Positions 23,125 through 32,135 of a stretch of 64,000 nucleotides of DNA are shown here, piece after piece. Source of the stretch: Hyparrhenia diplandra (lineage: Eukaryota > Streptophyta > Magnoliopsida > Poales > Poaceae); NCBI GenBank assembly GCA_015847255.1, contig JADLZK010007347.1, positions 248,001-312,000 of the forward strand, in the 5' to 3' direction. Each line of letters opens with the position of its first letter. The stretch's first letter is position 1. The notes under the pieces were generated by a model, which saw nothing but the letters and a program-made list of their open reading frames with translations, searched no databases and was not told the DNA's origin. Both the position numbers and the translations under genes were made by a program.

Positions 23125-24018
23125 TAACCGGCCAAAAGCTCCCTCCCAATCATGCCAAGGTTACACGGACAACACCGTGTTCTACTAGTAAACCCGGACG
23201 ATGGTGGTGTTATCCCGGTCCGATCCTCACAGATTGTTTAGGACTCTCTTTACAGCCCCGCGATCAGCGGAGAGAGACGGTCATCCGAGACTCCCTCGTA
23301 GAAAAGAAAAACACAATTCCGACGCTAAACACGGTAATATCTCCTGTTGTGGCTGCTTCAACGTCGTTCTAGGGCTTTCTATGCTAAATCCCTCTTGATA
23401 CAATAAAAGCTTATGTCATACTCGCAATATTCTTTCAAAGATCCTAGTTTAGGGTGATAAAAGGTGGGATTTCAGGTGAGGTACTATTCATCTTCTTCCT
23501 CTCGCCACCCTCTCGTTCCCGCACCATCGATTCGCCCCTCGCTCCCCTACCATCAGCCACCACCACGCGGTGCCCGCGGCGGCCACCCTCTTTCCCCACA
23601 GAGTTCGCAAATTTTATTATAGGAAGGACAAATAACATAGGAGGAGGAGGAGATGCTTGCCGGAACCCTAGAGGAGGAGGAGAGGCGGGGCTTACCTCGC
23701 CGGCGCCGCCCTTGTCGCCGCCGTAAGGTCGCGTGTGCATGCAGACGTGTAGGCGGGCAGAGTTGTTTCCATCGCCTTCAGGCGACTGCGCTATAAGAAA
23801 TGTGTAAAAATATACTTTGAAAAACCATACCAGATCCTAAAAATAATGATGTCCAAGTTTTAGAACAGAGCTAACAAAAAAATTACTTATCGACCCCACA
23901 TATCGGGGCATATCCGCACACAGTTACTGTGCGGTTTAACGCAAATCCTAGGTCTGATGTATCATAAAGTTTAGAGCGTTTGTAGTGCAATTGTATATGT
24001 CCTGTAACCTGTTTTATA
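23125..24018. other. Spacer between transposons
   Basis: No supported gene. A GC-richer patch at 23490-23740 gives short proline/arginine-rich frames only. Confidence 0.4.
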
Positions 24019-24856
24019 CTCCCTCCATATCATTATACAAGTAGTTTTAGCACCAACGAGAAGTATCAAAATACAAGTCGTTTTAGGACTGCACCCTACC
24101 GGCGAGTAGCCCTGCCATCGATCCATCTATCCATCGATCCCATCCCTGTCTCCCAATACATGAATAAAAAAAAAAAAAAAAAGGATGGTGGGAAGGGCAC
24201 GTGAAGGCTTATCCTCTCATCCTCCATGAAGTAGTACACGCGGCGCAGCCATCCATCCGCATCGGGAGGAGAGCGAAGAATGTGCCCGGCGATCAGCAGC
24301 TTGGCGAGGAGAGCGGAGTGCGCCCGGCGGCCCGCAGCGCCGTCGGCGAGGAGGTGCGTCCCGGCGGAGCACCCGCCGACGCCGAGGAGATGCAAGAGCC
24401 AGCGGCGGCGAGAAGAGCGCGGAGGGGCGACCGGCGGTTCGAGCTTCGGCGCAGTCCCACCCACCGGCTGGCGGGATCCATGCGTAGCCGATGTCGAGCT
24501 CAAGAGGCGGACGGCGGAGGCCGCGCCCGCCCTCTTCTCCTTCACCGGCGGCGGTCGCGCCCTCTCCTCTTCACCAAAGACATGCGCGGGAGGCGCGGCC
24601 CCTTCTTCTCTACGGGCCGAGGTCGCACGACACACCCGCCATCCAGTCGCCATCATCTTCTCCTCCGGGGTGAGGCAAGCGCGGGGCTAGGTGTGGCGAG
24701 CGCCGCGCGGTGCGGTGCTCGGCGCCGTGGGCGTGGGTATCGATGACGCATGATGGGAACAAAGAAAGAGAAAGGTAGGGGTATGCAGGCCTTTTGGCCG
24801 CCCTCTTGGTCTACGTGCCTGACTCTAAAACGACTTGTATTGCGAGACGGAAGGAG
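24019..24856. mobile_element. Stowaway-ended element with GC-rich core
   Basis: The left end CTCCCTCCATATCATTATAC and the right end (read inward) CTCCTTCCGTCTCGCAATAC are flanked by TA on both sides (24017-24018 and 24857-24858). Inner sequence AAGTCGTTTTAGG is repeated inverted near the right end. At 838 bases it is long for a Stowaway, and the core 24190-24740 is GC-rich, suggesting acquired host DNA. A T/A run at 24168-24182 lies inside. Confidence 0.65.
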
Positions 24857-25060
24857 TAGATTCGTATATGCACGGTCGTTTGCAGGGACGTAGTGTATGC
24901 ACAGTAGAAAAATAATAATGTACAGTAGCAGATCTCTGTCACCGTCCTGCGGTTCCCCATCATCACTTTAATCGCCTATTTCCAAGCTGCTCCCTTCACC
25001 TTCACCTTCACTGCTGCTGCCGGCTCCGCTCTGCTCGTCTCCTTCCCTACCCTGCTTGCC

Positions 25061-25068
25061 TTTTAAAG
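25061..25068 (+). promoter_or_regulatory. TATA-like element of the RING-H2 gene
   Basis: TTTTAAAG about 150 bases upstream of the start at 25214, following a pyrimidine-rich stretch. A weak consensus but well placed. Confidence 0.35.
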
Positions 25069-25213
25069 CCCCGCCACCACTCGCCGCAGTCAGACGCCAT
25101 CATCATCATCTCCTTCCTCCATCCAAAACCAACTGATATCACAGCGCGCATAGTGCGCAGTGCAGCCAAGAAGCTCAGCTCAGCTCAGCTCGTTGCTCCA
25201 TTCCACTGTCCCG

Positions 25214-25747
25214 ATGCTGATGGGATACCCCGTGGGGTACTCAGAGATGCCCAAGCTGGTGCTACACCTCCTCTTCCTCCTCGGCCACCTACGCTGCCTC
25301 TCCTCCTGGCTACTCCGCCTGGCTGGCGCCACCGACGCCGACGACACCGACGGCGCAAACAGCTGGGCGACGACGGCATCCGACGCCGACCACCACCACC
25401 ACCCGCGCCACCCCTGCGCCGCCGCCGCCGCCCAGCGCCTGGAGGAGCACTCCCCGGCGGTGCGCTTCGACTCGCTGTCGTCCGACTGCTCCTCTTCCTC
25501 TTCCTCCGTCGGCAGCGAAAGCGGAGGCGAGACGGCGCCGCGGCCGTTGCCGGAAGGGTGCTGCGTCTGCCTCGGCGACTTCCACGCCGCCGCCGAGGTG
25601 CGCCGCGCCCGTGGATGCCGCCACGTCTTCCACCGCGCATGCCTCGACCGCTGGGCTGCGCATGGACACCGCACCTGCCCGCTCTGCCGGACGCCGCTCC
25701 TCCCGCCACTGCTCCTGCCTCTGCCCCTGCCACTGCCGCCGTCATAG
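25214..25747 (+). CDS. RING-H2 finger protein, BRH1/RHA-like E3 ligase
   Basis: Single-exon gene of 177 residues from the ATG at 25214. A second ATG at 25220 gives MGYPVGYSEMPKLVL, which closely resembles the N-terminus of Arabidopsis BRH1, and an upstream in-frame ATG at 25160 is unlikely to be used. A hydrophobic N-terminal segment (about residues 12-36, VLHLLFLLGHLR and onward) suggests membrane anchoring. The RING-H2 domain occupies roughly residues 116-158 with ligands C116, C119, C135, H137, H140, C143, C155 and C158, and the usual tryptophan (LDRW). RING-H2 proteins pass ubiquitin from an E2 to substrates; BRH1 is reported as brassinosteroid-repressed and elicitor-induced. The middle is His- and Ser-rich and the tail is Leu/Pro-rich. 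Frame intact. Confidence 0.88.
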   Translation: MLMGYPVGYSEMPKLVLHLLFLLGHLRCLSSWLLRLAGATDADDTDGANSWATTASDADHHHHPRHPCAAAAAQRLEEHSPAVRFDSLSSDCSSSSSSVGSESGGETAPRPLPEGCCVCLGDFHAAAEVRRARGCRHVFHRACLDRWAAHGHRTCPLCRTPLLPPLLLPLPLPLPPS

Positions 25748-26675
25748 CCATCCGAATTACCTCCTTCCTGTTGGGCCTCTCTGACTCGACCGGCTTGACC
25801 AGGGGCTCCAGTGTGTTCTGTTCTCCTCTGCTCTGGATAAAGGCTAACAAAGCCCAAAGAAAGTGATGGAAGAAGATGGTGGTAATAGACAAGTTTAACT
25901 AGATTTTTAACTAGGTAGGTTATTAGGGTAAAGTTAAATAGAAATACTACTTATATTACATAGTATGCACGTAGGTAGCAAGAGATGTGGCTCTGCTCAT
26001 TTTCCTTCTCTTCTTGTTTTTTATTTTCTGTTATTTCCTTTTCTCTCCTTTGTTTGGTGGAGACGACAGATGATACATAGTACACATACCCTTTGATTTC
26101 ACCGTTTTGTTGTTGGAGTGGATGAAGATAAGCCAATACTTGTTATTACCTTACCTGGATGAATTAATTTGTATGGTGTGGTATGCAAGTTCTGATAATT
26201 GTGCAGCTTCAAACAACCTGGATGAATGAATTTTGCCTTGGAGATCCAGTGAAAAACCACATTCTGAGTTATCTTTGTGTGTGACTAGAGAGAAAAGAAA
26301 GGGGCATCTTTTTCTTCTTGATAAAATGAAGTATCTGCAACCTGATAAATGCCCGGCCATAACTGGTTTCAGAGTTTTTTTTTCTTCTTGATGAAAAGAA
26401 ATCTTTCTTTTAGAAAAGGAATTATTTCGGCCTCTACAAATAAATGTATGCACTGCACCCATAAAATAAAAGAAGTATATCGTATGTATGTATCTGTATT
26501 GATCTATATATCTATGTAGCTGTCTACTCTGGCCTCCTCTCCTGACCCAGGCCTGCAGTCCCTATGGAAGAAGATTTGGAGCGTGCACTGTGCTAACAAA
26601 TGGAAGAAGATTCAGAGTGTTGCATCGATCGCACTATGGATGGATGTGCTGGCCTGAATGAAACAGGGTGAGGGA
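25748..26675. other. 3' flank of the RING gene and spacer
   Basis: The first part is the probable 3' UTR. The rest is T-rich spacer without coding frames of note. Confidence 0.4.
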
Positions 26676-27235
26676 TGGCGAGCTTCCGGATGTATTTAGC
26701 GCACAACATTCAGGTGATCTCTGAAGAATGGTTCAAACAGGAGAGAGAACCAGTTCATACTGTCATCAGCAGAATTCAGAACTGGAAATCGGCCAAATGG
26801 GGATGCTGTGAAGCTGAACTGCGACGCCGCTTACTACTCCAACACAGGTGTATTCACCCCAGTAGCCTGTCACCAAACTCTCCAAGATCCTTTTCTCTTC
26901 TTTGGTAGGTGTAGTAGTATGTTACAAACCTCTCCAAGAACCACTGTGGAGCTCAGCCTGCACACACAAAGAAAGGGCACAAATGCCGTATGATATCAGG
27001 CACACACAATCGGGATGAATAGCATTGGTCATTTCAAGATAGCGTCATTCCAGGAGGCATCCAAAGAAAGCTAGGGCACCGTACCATTTGACAAGGCATT
27101 CAAAGAAGATGTACCAATGCTACAAGAATGGTTCCCGATCCATTTAGCGCACACATTCAGGTCATCTCTGAAGAATGGTCCAAACAGGAGGGAAAACCAG
27201 TTCATACTGTCAGTAGCAGAATTCAGATAGTATAA
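26676..27235 (+). mobile_element. LINE RNase H-domain fragments, partly duplicated
   Basis: At 26760-26870 the plus strand encodes, with a frame change, QNWKSAKWG followed by KLNCDAAYYSNTGV. The KLNCDAA block is the start of the RNase H-like domain found at the end of many plant non-LTR elements. The segment 26690-26790 recurs at about 27125-27235 (TTCAGGTCATCTCTGAAGAA region), so the fragment was duplicated locally. No intact element. Confidence 0.6.
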
Positions 27236-28058
27236 GAATGGCTGTTCTTGTGATCCAGATGGTGAACCAAATGTGGTTGTTATCCCGGCACATATGTAGT
27301 TTCTGATGATTCAACTTTGTGTAAGTAATGGAAATTCATATTTCCACTAAAAAAAAAGAAGATACAAGAAAAAGGGTTACGCAGCCGAGTCGCAAGACAG
27401 AGCCGGCCCATCCGTATTGTGGACCTACTACTACGCCAAGCCCAGCGAGCGGGCTCAATCTGTGTGGGGGAGTCCTCGCATTCCGAGGTATATGGGCCAC
27501 TGGGAAAGAAAAATTCTACGGTGGCCCGTTTAATAGCCCATTGGGCCTGCCATCGGCAATGGAATGGAGTCCAGGGCTCCAGGCCGACCACCTTTTGAAA
27601 TCAGAGAGGGAGAGAGCGAGATGAGCGACCAGAGAGGCAGAGTGCTGACCGGACAGTTGCCACAAGGCCGCCGGGACAGCGGCAATGGCATGTCGACCAA
27701 TTGTCCATGTCGCGACGAGACGCACGCACGCCACGCCACGCCAGCTCTGCGAGTGCGCGTACACGAGGCACACGACAGAGACAGAGCTAGCTTGCGGCCG
27801 CGTCGCGTGTTGATGACTCTATGACCTCTTCGCCACAGAATGCTGCAAAAGTGAACTGGACAGAAAGACACTGATACGTGCAAGCACAAGATATAGCATC
27901 CAACTCTCTTATATGCAGAGGAATGCATCGACGCCATGGCCATACCATTTCCCGCAACCAAGCAACTGAAACCGTTAACAAGCTAGCTACTACCTTGCAG
28001 TTGACTAGTTGAGTTAGGTGTCAGTCAGCAACCAGAATCATCAGGTGCCGTTCCGTCG
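27236..28058. other. Spacer and upstream region of the phosphatase gene
   Basis: Mixed composition, with a GC-richer patch at 27530-27800. No supported gene. The last 150 bases are the probable promoter and 5' UTR of the gene at 28059, but no clear TATA box stands out. Confidence 0.4.
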
Positions 28059-28964
28059 ATGGTGGCGACGCCGAGCAAGTGCCGGCCGTCGGCAGCAGCG
28101 CTGGTGGTAGCACCACCACCGCCAGCCACGCGACGACGCCTACGGTGCCGGTGCTGCGAGGACACGCTGGGCGTCCCACGACGTCGGCTGCAGCAGCTGT
28201 CCGTCACCGGGCTGCACCTGAAGCAGGCAACGCAGCAGCAGCAGCAGCACCATGCATCTGCGGTGACCCCGGCGACGCCACCACCGAGGCCCCGGCGGAT
28301 CGTGCTGGTGCGGCACGGCGAGAGCGAGGGCAACGTGGATGAGGCGGCGTACACGCGCGTCCCGGACCCAAGGATTGGACTCACCGCCCAGGGCTGGCGT
28401 GACGCCGACGACTGCGGCCGTCGCCTCCGCGACCTCTTCGACGGTGGCGGTGGCGATGACGACTGGAAGGTCTACTTCTATGTCTCGCCGTACCTCCGGT
28501 CACTCGAGACGCTGCGTGGCATCGGACACGCCTTCGAGCCCCACCGCATCGTCGGCGTCCGCGAGGAGCCTCACCACATCGACATCGGACGCTTCCACCC
28601 GCCACCCGGCCCCGGCCACCACCGCTCCACCACGACCGCCGGCGACATGAACATGAACATCGTGCTCGTCTCCCACGGACTCACGCTGCGCGTCTTCCTC
28701 ATGCGCTGGTACAAGTGGACCGTCCGACAGTTCGAGGGACTCGAGAACCTCGCCAATGGCGGCGCGCTCGTCATGCAGACCGGAGATGGAGGGAGGTACA
28801 GCCTCCTCGTGCACCACACCGCTGACGAGCTCAGGGCGTTCGGACTCACCGATGAGATGATCCAGGACCAGATGTGGCAGAAGACGGCGAGGCCTGGTGA
28901 GCTCAACCACCGATTCATGACCAATGGACAGGCATTCTTCCATCCATTTACTACAATCTACTAA
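28059..28964 (+). CDS. Histidine phosphatase (phosphoglycerate mutase-like, AT74-type) lacking an internal block
   Basis: Open frame of 301 residues. The first 30 or so residues are Ala/Pro/Arg-rich and could be a plastid transit peptide. The catalytic core starts with IVLVRHGESEGN (RHGE at residues 85-88, H86 being the phospho-acceptor). The second catalytic histidine is in VLVSHG (H206), followed by the plant-specific MRWYKWTV, QFEGLENL and SLLVHHTADELRAFGL stretches typical of the AT74 family. Between VGVREEP (about 171) and DIGRF (about 175), relatives carry a block of about 50 residues with the proton-donor glutamate and the GRFFYRF and DRI segments. Here the two sides are joined in frame without any intron signal. 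Without that block normal phosphatase activity is doubtful. Either a deletion allele or a collapsed assembly would explain it. Confidence 0.8.
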   Translation: MVATPSKCRPSAAALVVAPPPPATRRRLRCRCCEDTLGVPRRRLQQLSVTGLHLKQATQQQQQHHASAVTPATPPPRPRRIVLVRHGESEGNVDEAAYTRVPDPRIGLTAQGWRDADDCGRRLRDLFDGGGGDDDWKVYFYVSPYLRSLETLRGIGHAFEPHRIVGVREEPHHIDIGRFHPPPGPGHHRSTTTAGDMNMNIVLVSHGLTLRVFLMRWYKWTVRQFEGLENLANGGALVMQTGDGGRYSLLVHHTADELRAFGLTDEMIQDQMWQKTARPGELNHRFMTNGQAFFHPFTTIY

Positions 28965-29209
28965 ACTTACCACTTGTTTTATATTATGACTACTATATGT
29001 TTTAATACTGTATTGGGTAATAACTTAGAGCAAAGAGTAAAGTATTCTTCTTCTATCGACCTTAGAGCAAGGAGTATTTAAGAGAAAAAGAAGTGGTCGA
29101 TCTAACTCGATCCCTTGACATACTTTAATGATAACATTGTTATTATTATTCATCAGTTTTGCCTTGGCTGATTTACATGACACAAAAAAGGAGCTCTATG
29201 AACATATAA

Positions 29210-29753
29210 TTAGTCCATCACTTCATGAATCTTATTTTGGCATCGCTCGCCTTGACGTGCACTCATGGATGCCCCCAATGCAGTGACGGTGGATCTTGGT
29301 GGTAGAACAATCCAAACTGAGGAAAAGAAATTATAGTCATATCACATTAATTATCCAAGCAAATATCTTCATTTTTACTCAAGGAATACATTAAATGTGT
29401 CGAAAAAATCAATATCTGAAAATTTACTTACGTCCGCATCGGCTTCCAACTGGAACTGGGTTGCCACACTCACGTGAAAGTTGAACTAGTTTAATGGCAC
29501 TTATTTTTTCAAGTGACTCTTTAGGAGTAAGGATTCGACAAATGCAAGCCATGTCAGATGCTTTCACAGTTCTGCAACATTTTTTACTTGGTGTCACGTA
29601 ATCACCAATTATTTTTATGGTATCCATGCATAGAGCCTCAACTTTATCTTTCTCCTTATAACAATCAGTCTCACCGCAAGCCTGATGTGGGGTATGCACT
29701 GTAAAAACTAAGGCAAAAACCATGAATTGAAGGATCACTCTTGTCCTCATCAT
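29210..29753 (-). CDS. Lipid-transfer / 8-cysteine bifunctional inhibitor family protein
   Basis: Two exons on the minus strand: 29432-29753 and 29210-29316, joined across a 115-base intron with donor GTAAGT and acceptor TTTTCCTCAG. The product is 142 residues. A signal peptide covers about residues 1-26. The eight-cysteine motif follows in order: DC, ALC, KKCC, ACIC, REC, SRC. The second exon completes the C-terminus as WIVLPPRSTVTAL and a short tail with one more cysteine. If the intron is ignored, a stop two codons past the donor would give a 109-residue protein, so a truncated form is possible. Proteins of this superfamily are secreted, bind lipids in a four-helix tunnel, or inhibit proteases and amylases. 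The CxC pair with a hydrophobic middle residue resembles type-2 or DIR1-like members. Frame intact. Confidence 0.82.
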
Positions 29754-29846
29754 GACGATGATATATGATGATGTTTCTAAGTCCTAAGTGCTTCCTCGAT
29801 CTCTGCTAGAATGTTGGTTCTTATGTATGCACTGTGTGCACCTCAA

Positions 29847-29853
29847 CCTTATA
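29847..29853 (-). promoter_or_regulatory. TATA box of the 8-Cys gene
   Basis: Minus-strand TATAAGG about 95 bases upstream of the ATG at 29753. Good spacing for a core promoter. Confidence 0.5.
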
Positions 29854-30242
29854 TTTACAGCATATGAGGGGCCAGGTCTCATGATAAGTTAATTAATGCC
29901 AAGGAATCCTCTTAGTGCTACTAGCGCGAAGAAAAGTCTAATTCATACGGCAAAAAATGAATGCATGTAAATCTTTGAATAAACAAACAAGACCACACAC
30001 ATTAAAGTGTGAGTCACAAAACAAAGTTCAATGCTAAGGAATCCTGTTGACAGATATCTTGACAACATGGATATAGTCCATTTATTTCTAACACTACTTT
30101 GTCAGGTAGAGTATAATGAGTTAGTGATATACAACAATGTCTTTGGCGTGGTAGTAACACCGAGAAGAAAGGGGCCAACTTAGTTGCTTGGCCGGTGGTG
30201 CAGCAACCTAAAGACAAAGGTGGTCTAGGTATAGTCAATCTT

Positions 30243-31400
30243 TTTTTTGAGAGCACGCCTGGCGGCGCGTTTTTCATTAGGCGTAAAGAGTGTTACACAT
30301 GGTAGCTGACCCGTAACACGGTGATTACCATGATCGCCACCCCCTAAGAGCAACTCCAACAGGCCCCTACTCAAACCCCAATAGCTAAATATGGGGTCGG
30401 GGTCAAAAATCTAACTCCAACAGGGCCCCTACTAGAGACCTGAAATTTGTTGGCCCAACAAAAAACACCCCACACCCAACAAATTTGTTGGGCCAATAGG
30501 CCAGACCCCATCCTGGGATTTCCACCTCGCGTGGGTCCGTCTCCTCCGCAAGCCTTGCGACCGTCCGTCGGCAAGTGTGGCGCATGCTCCTCCCTCCCTG
30601 CTTTCGCCGCGTATGGATCTGTCCAGGTCGGCCATGCAGGCCATGCGTACGCATGCATGGATGCATACGAGATCGATGCAAGCCACAAATTACTAAAATT
30701 GTTTATACGTATCTTGCTTCTCTTGCCGATTGAACACGAAACCACGGAGCGGCAAGGGCAAGCTTCCCGTACTTGCGTCCGGATGGCTCGCCGGCGTATG
30801 GAGCGTCACCATCGTTGGAGTGCCCCCTACAGGTCAGCCATGGCGCTCGGTCCCTCCACGCCGCCCAGCCATCGGCAACTCCCCTCCACATCGAGGAAGA
30901 AGAAAGAGAGAATGACGAGCGGGGCCCGTCGGTCATTCTCCTACGAAATAGATTTAGGGGGCTAAATTTGGGTGCTCCTGTTGGAGTAAAAATTAAAAAC
31001 TGGACCAACAAAAGTAGGGGGCAGCACCCAAATCAAAAGTTGGGGCTCTGATTTGGGTGCCACTGCTGGAGTTGCTCTAATGCTACTGGATCTTACATGA
31101 GCGATTACATTGGAACAAACTTGCTATTTGAAGGAAAACAAAGAAATCATGCCCTAGCTAGCAGACTATCAAGGCTCTTGTAGCCGTCCAAAGACCAGCA
31201 ACAGGCTTCGGCCATGATAAGATCAATGAGGTCTGCCGGCAAAGCTATTACTCCACCAAAAATATGAGCATTCCTCTCCTTCCAAAGTAGCCACCCGACC
31301 AAGAAAAGAAGCGAATCGAAACCTCGACGCAATCCTTTTGGTACCGATATGGGGTACCTCATATATATTCATCCTAAAGATTCTACTCACATGTTTTTTC
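30243..31400 (-). mobile_element. Second LINE fragment (-) inserted into the first
   Basis: It begins with a T run at 30243 (its poly-A tail), shares its 3' tail with the LINE at 17445, and at 31147-31362 encodes GFDSLLFLVGWLLWKERNAH and a stop, the zf-RVT end. The PIF element at 30348-31077 splits it. Excluding that insert, the LINE piece is about 430 bases. Confidence 0.7.
30348..31077. mobile_element. PIF/Harbinger-like element nested in the LINE
   Basis: Ends GAGCAACTCCAACAG and CTGCTGGAGTTGCTC, each flanked by TAA (30345-30347 and 31078-31080). The 730-base unit has no transposase. It shares terminal and subterminal sequence with the element at 21266-23121, and its core (30530-30950) is moderately GC-rich. 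It sits inside the minus-strand LINE, so it is the youngest of the three layers. Confidence 0.85.
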
Positions 31401-32135
31401 ACAATTGGAAGCACATCCAATCTTCAAGATTATCTTGAAATTGAGATGTACACCACGTGTTAAGTTCTTTGCATGGCTAGGGCTGGTTGATCGACTGAAC
31501 ACGAAGACAATGTTGCAGAGGAGTCATGTAAACATCCAAGATGAGGATGTTTACTGTGTCAGGTTAGCTATCTTTTCTCTTTTCACTGCAACTACCTTAG
31601 TATGTTGGCTTCAAAACTCTATTTGTATTTCCGTTGCTCAATGGAAATGGGAATACCTCGCTTCAAAAAAAAGAAAGTGCAACAATGACACAGCGCAGAG
31701 ACCATGGATCATCTCCTTTTCACCTGTCCTTTTGCTCAAGCTTGCTGGGATGTGTATAATATGAATTGCCTAAATAAATCCTGTGTCAAAAGACAACGCC
31801 AAATTTAATAATTTTCTAGCTACTTAGTAAATACTTCATCCTGAAAATATATACATTTTCCCAAACATAAACGGGTTGTGGTGTGCTTCGCTTGAATAAG
31901 TAGAGCAGCTCATTTGTGTACTTTTACTGAAATGAACTAGCTCTAAGTATATAGAATCCAAATAGAGCACATGTTGCTCGAGAAATTAAATACAGTATAT
32001 GCATGATTTGGCCGGCGGAAAGCTGCAAACTAGGAGCCAATCATTTGTGTGTTTTTATATACTTTAGTCATGTGAAATTTAAAATAATTTTATCTCTCTT
32101 TAATGTACCACCCTCCTAGTAGACCTGTAACTAAG

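Larger units (their letters stand above)
30015..31790 (+). mobile_element. LINE remnant (+), interrupted by younger insertions
   Basis: Two plus-strand pieces of one non-LTR reverse transcriptase. The first ends at about 30242 and reads QCLWRGSNTEKKGANLVAW and then DKGGLGIVN. The second (31401-31790) reads PRVKFFAWLGLVDRLNTK and, after an insertion at about 31561-31675, DHLLFTCPFAQACW. Both belong to the palm-distal and zf-RVT regions and are in the correct order, but about 200 residues between them are missing. A minus-strand LINE lies between them. The small insertion has an A-rich tail (about 31660-31675). Confidence 0.65.

Noticed and set aside
25153..25892. Other long frames over the RING-H2 gene
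   Set aside because: Shadows of the RING frame in GC-rich DNA; none keeps a domain.
30243..31790. Twin-primed inverted LINE
   Set aside because: The plus- and minus-strand LINE ends meet at about 31400 as twin priming predicts, but a plus-strand LINE piece also lies left of the poly-T at 30015-30242, which fits one LINE nested in another better.
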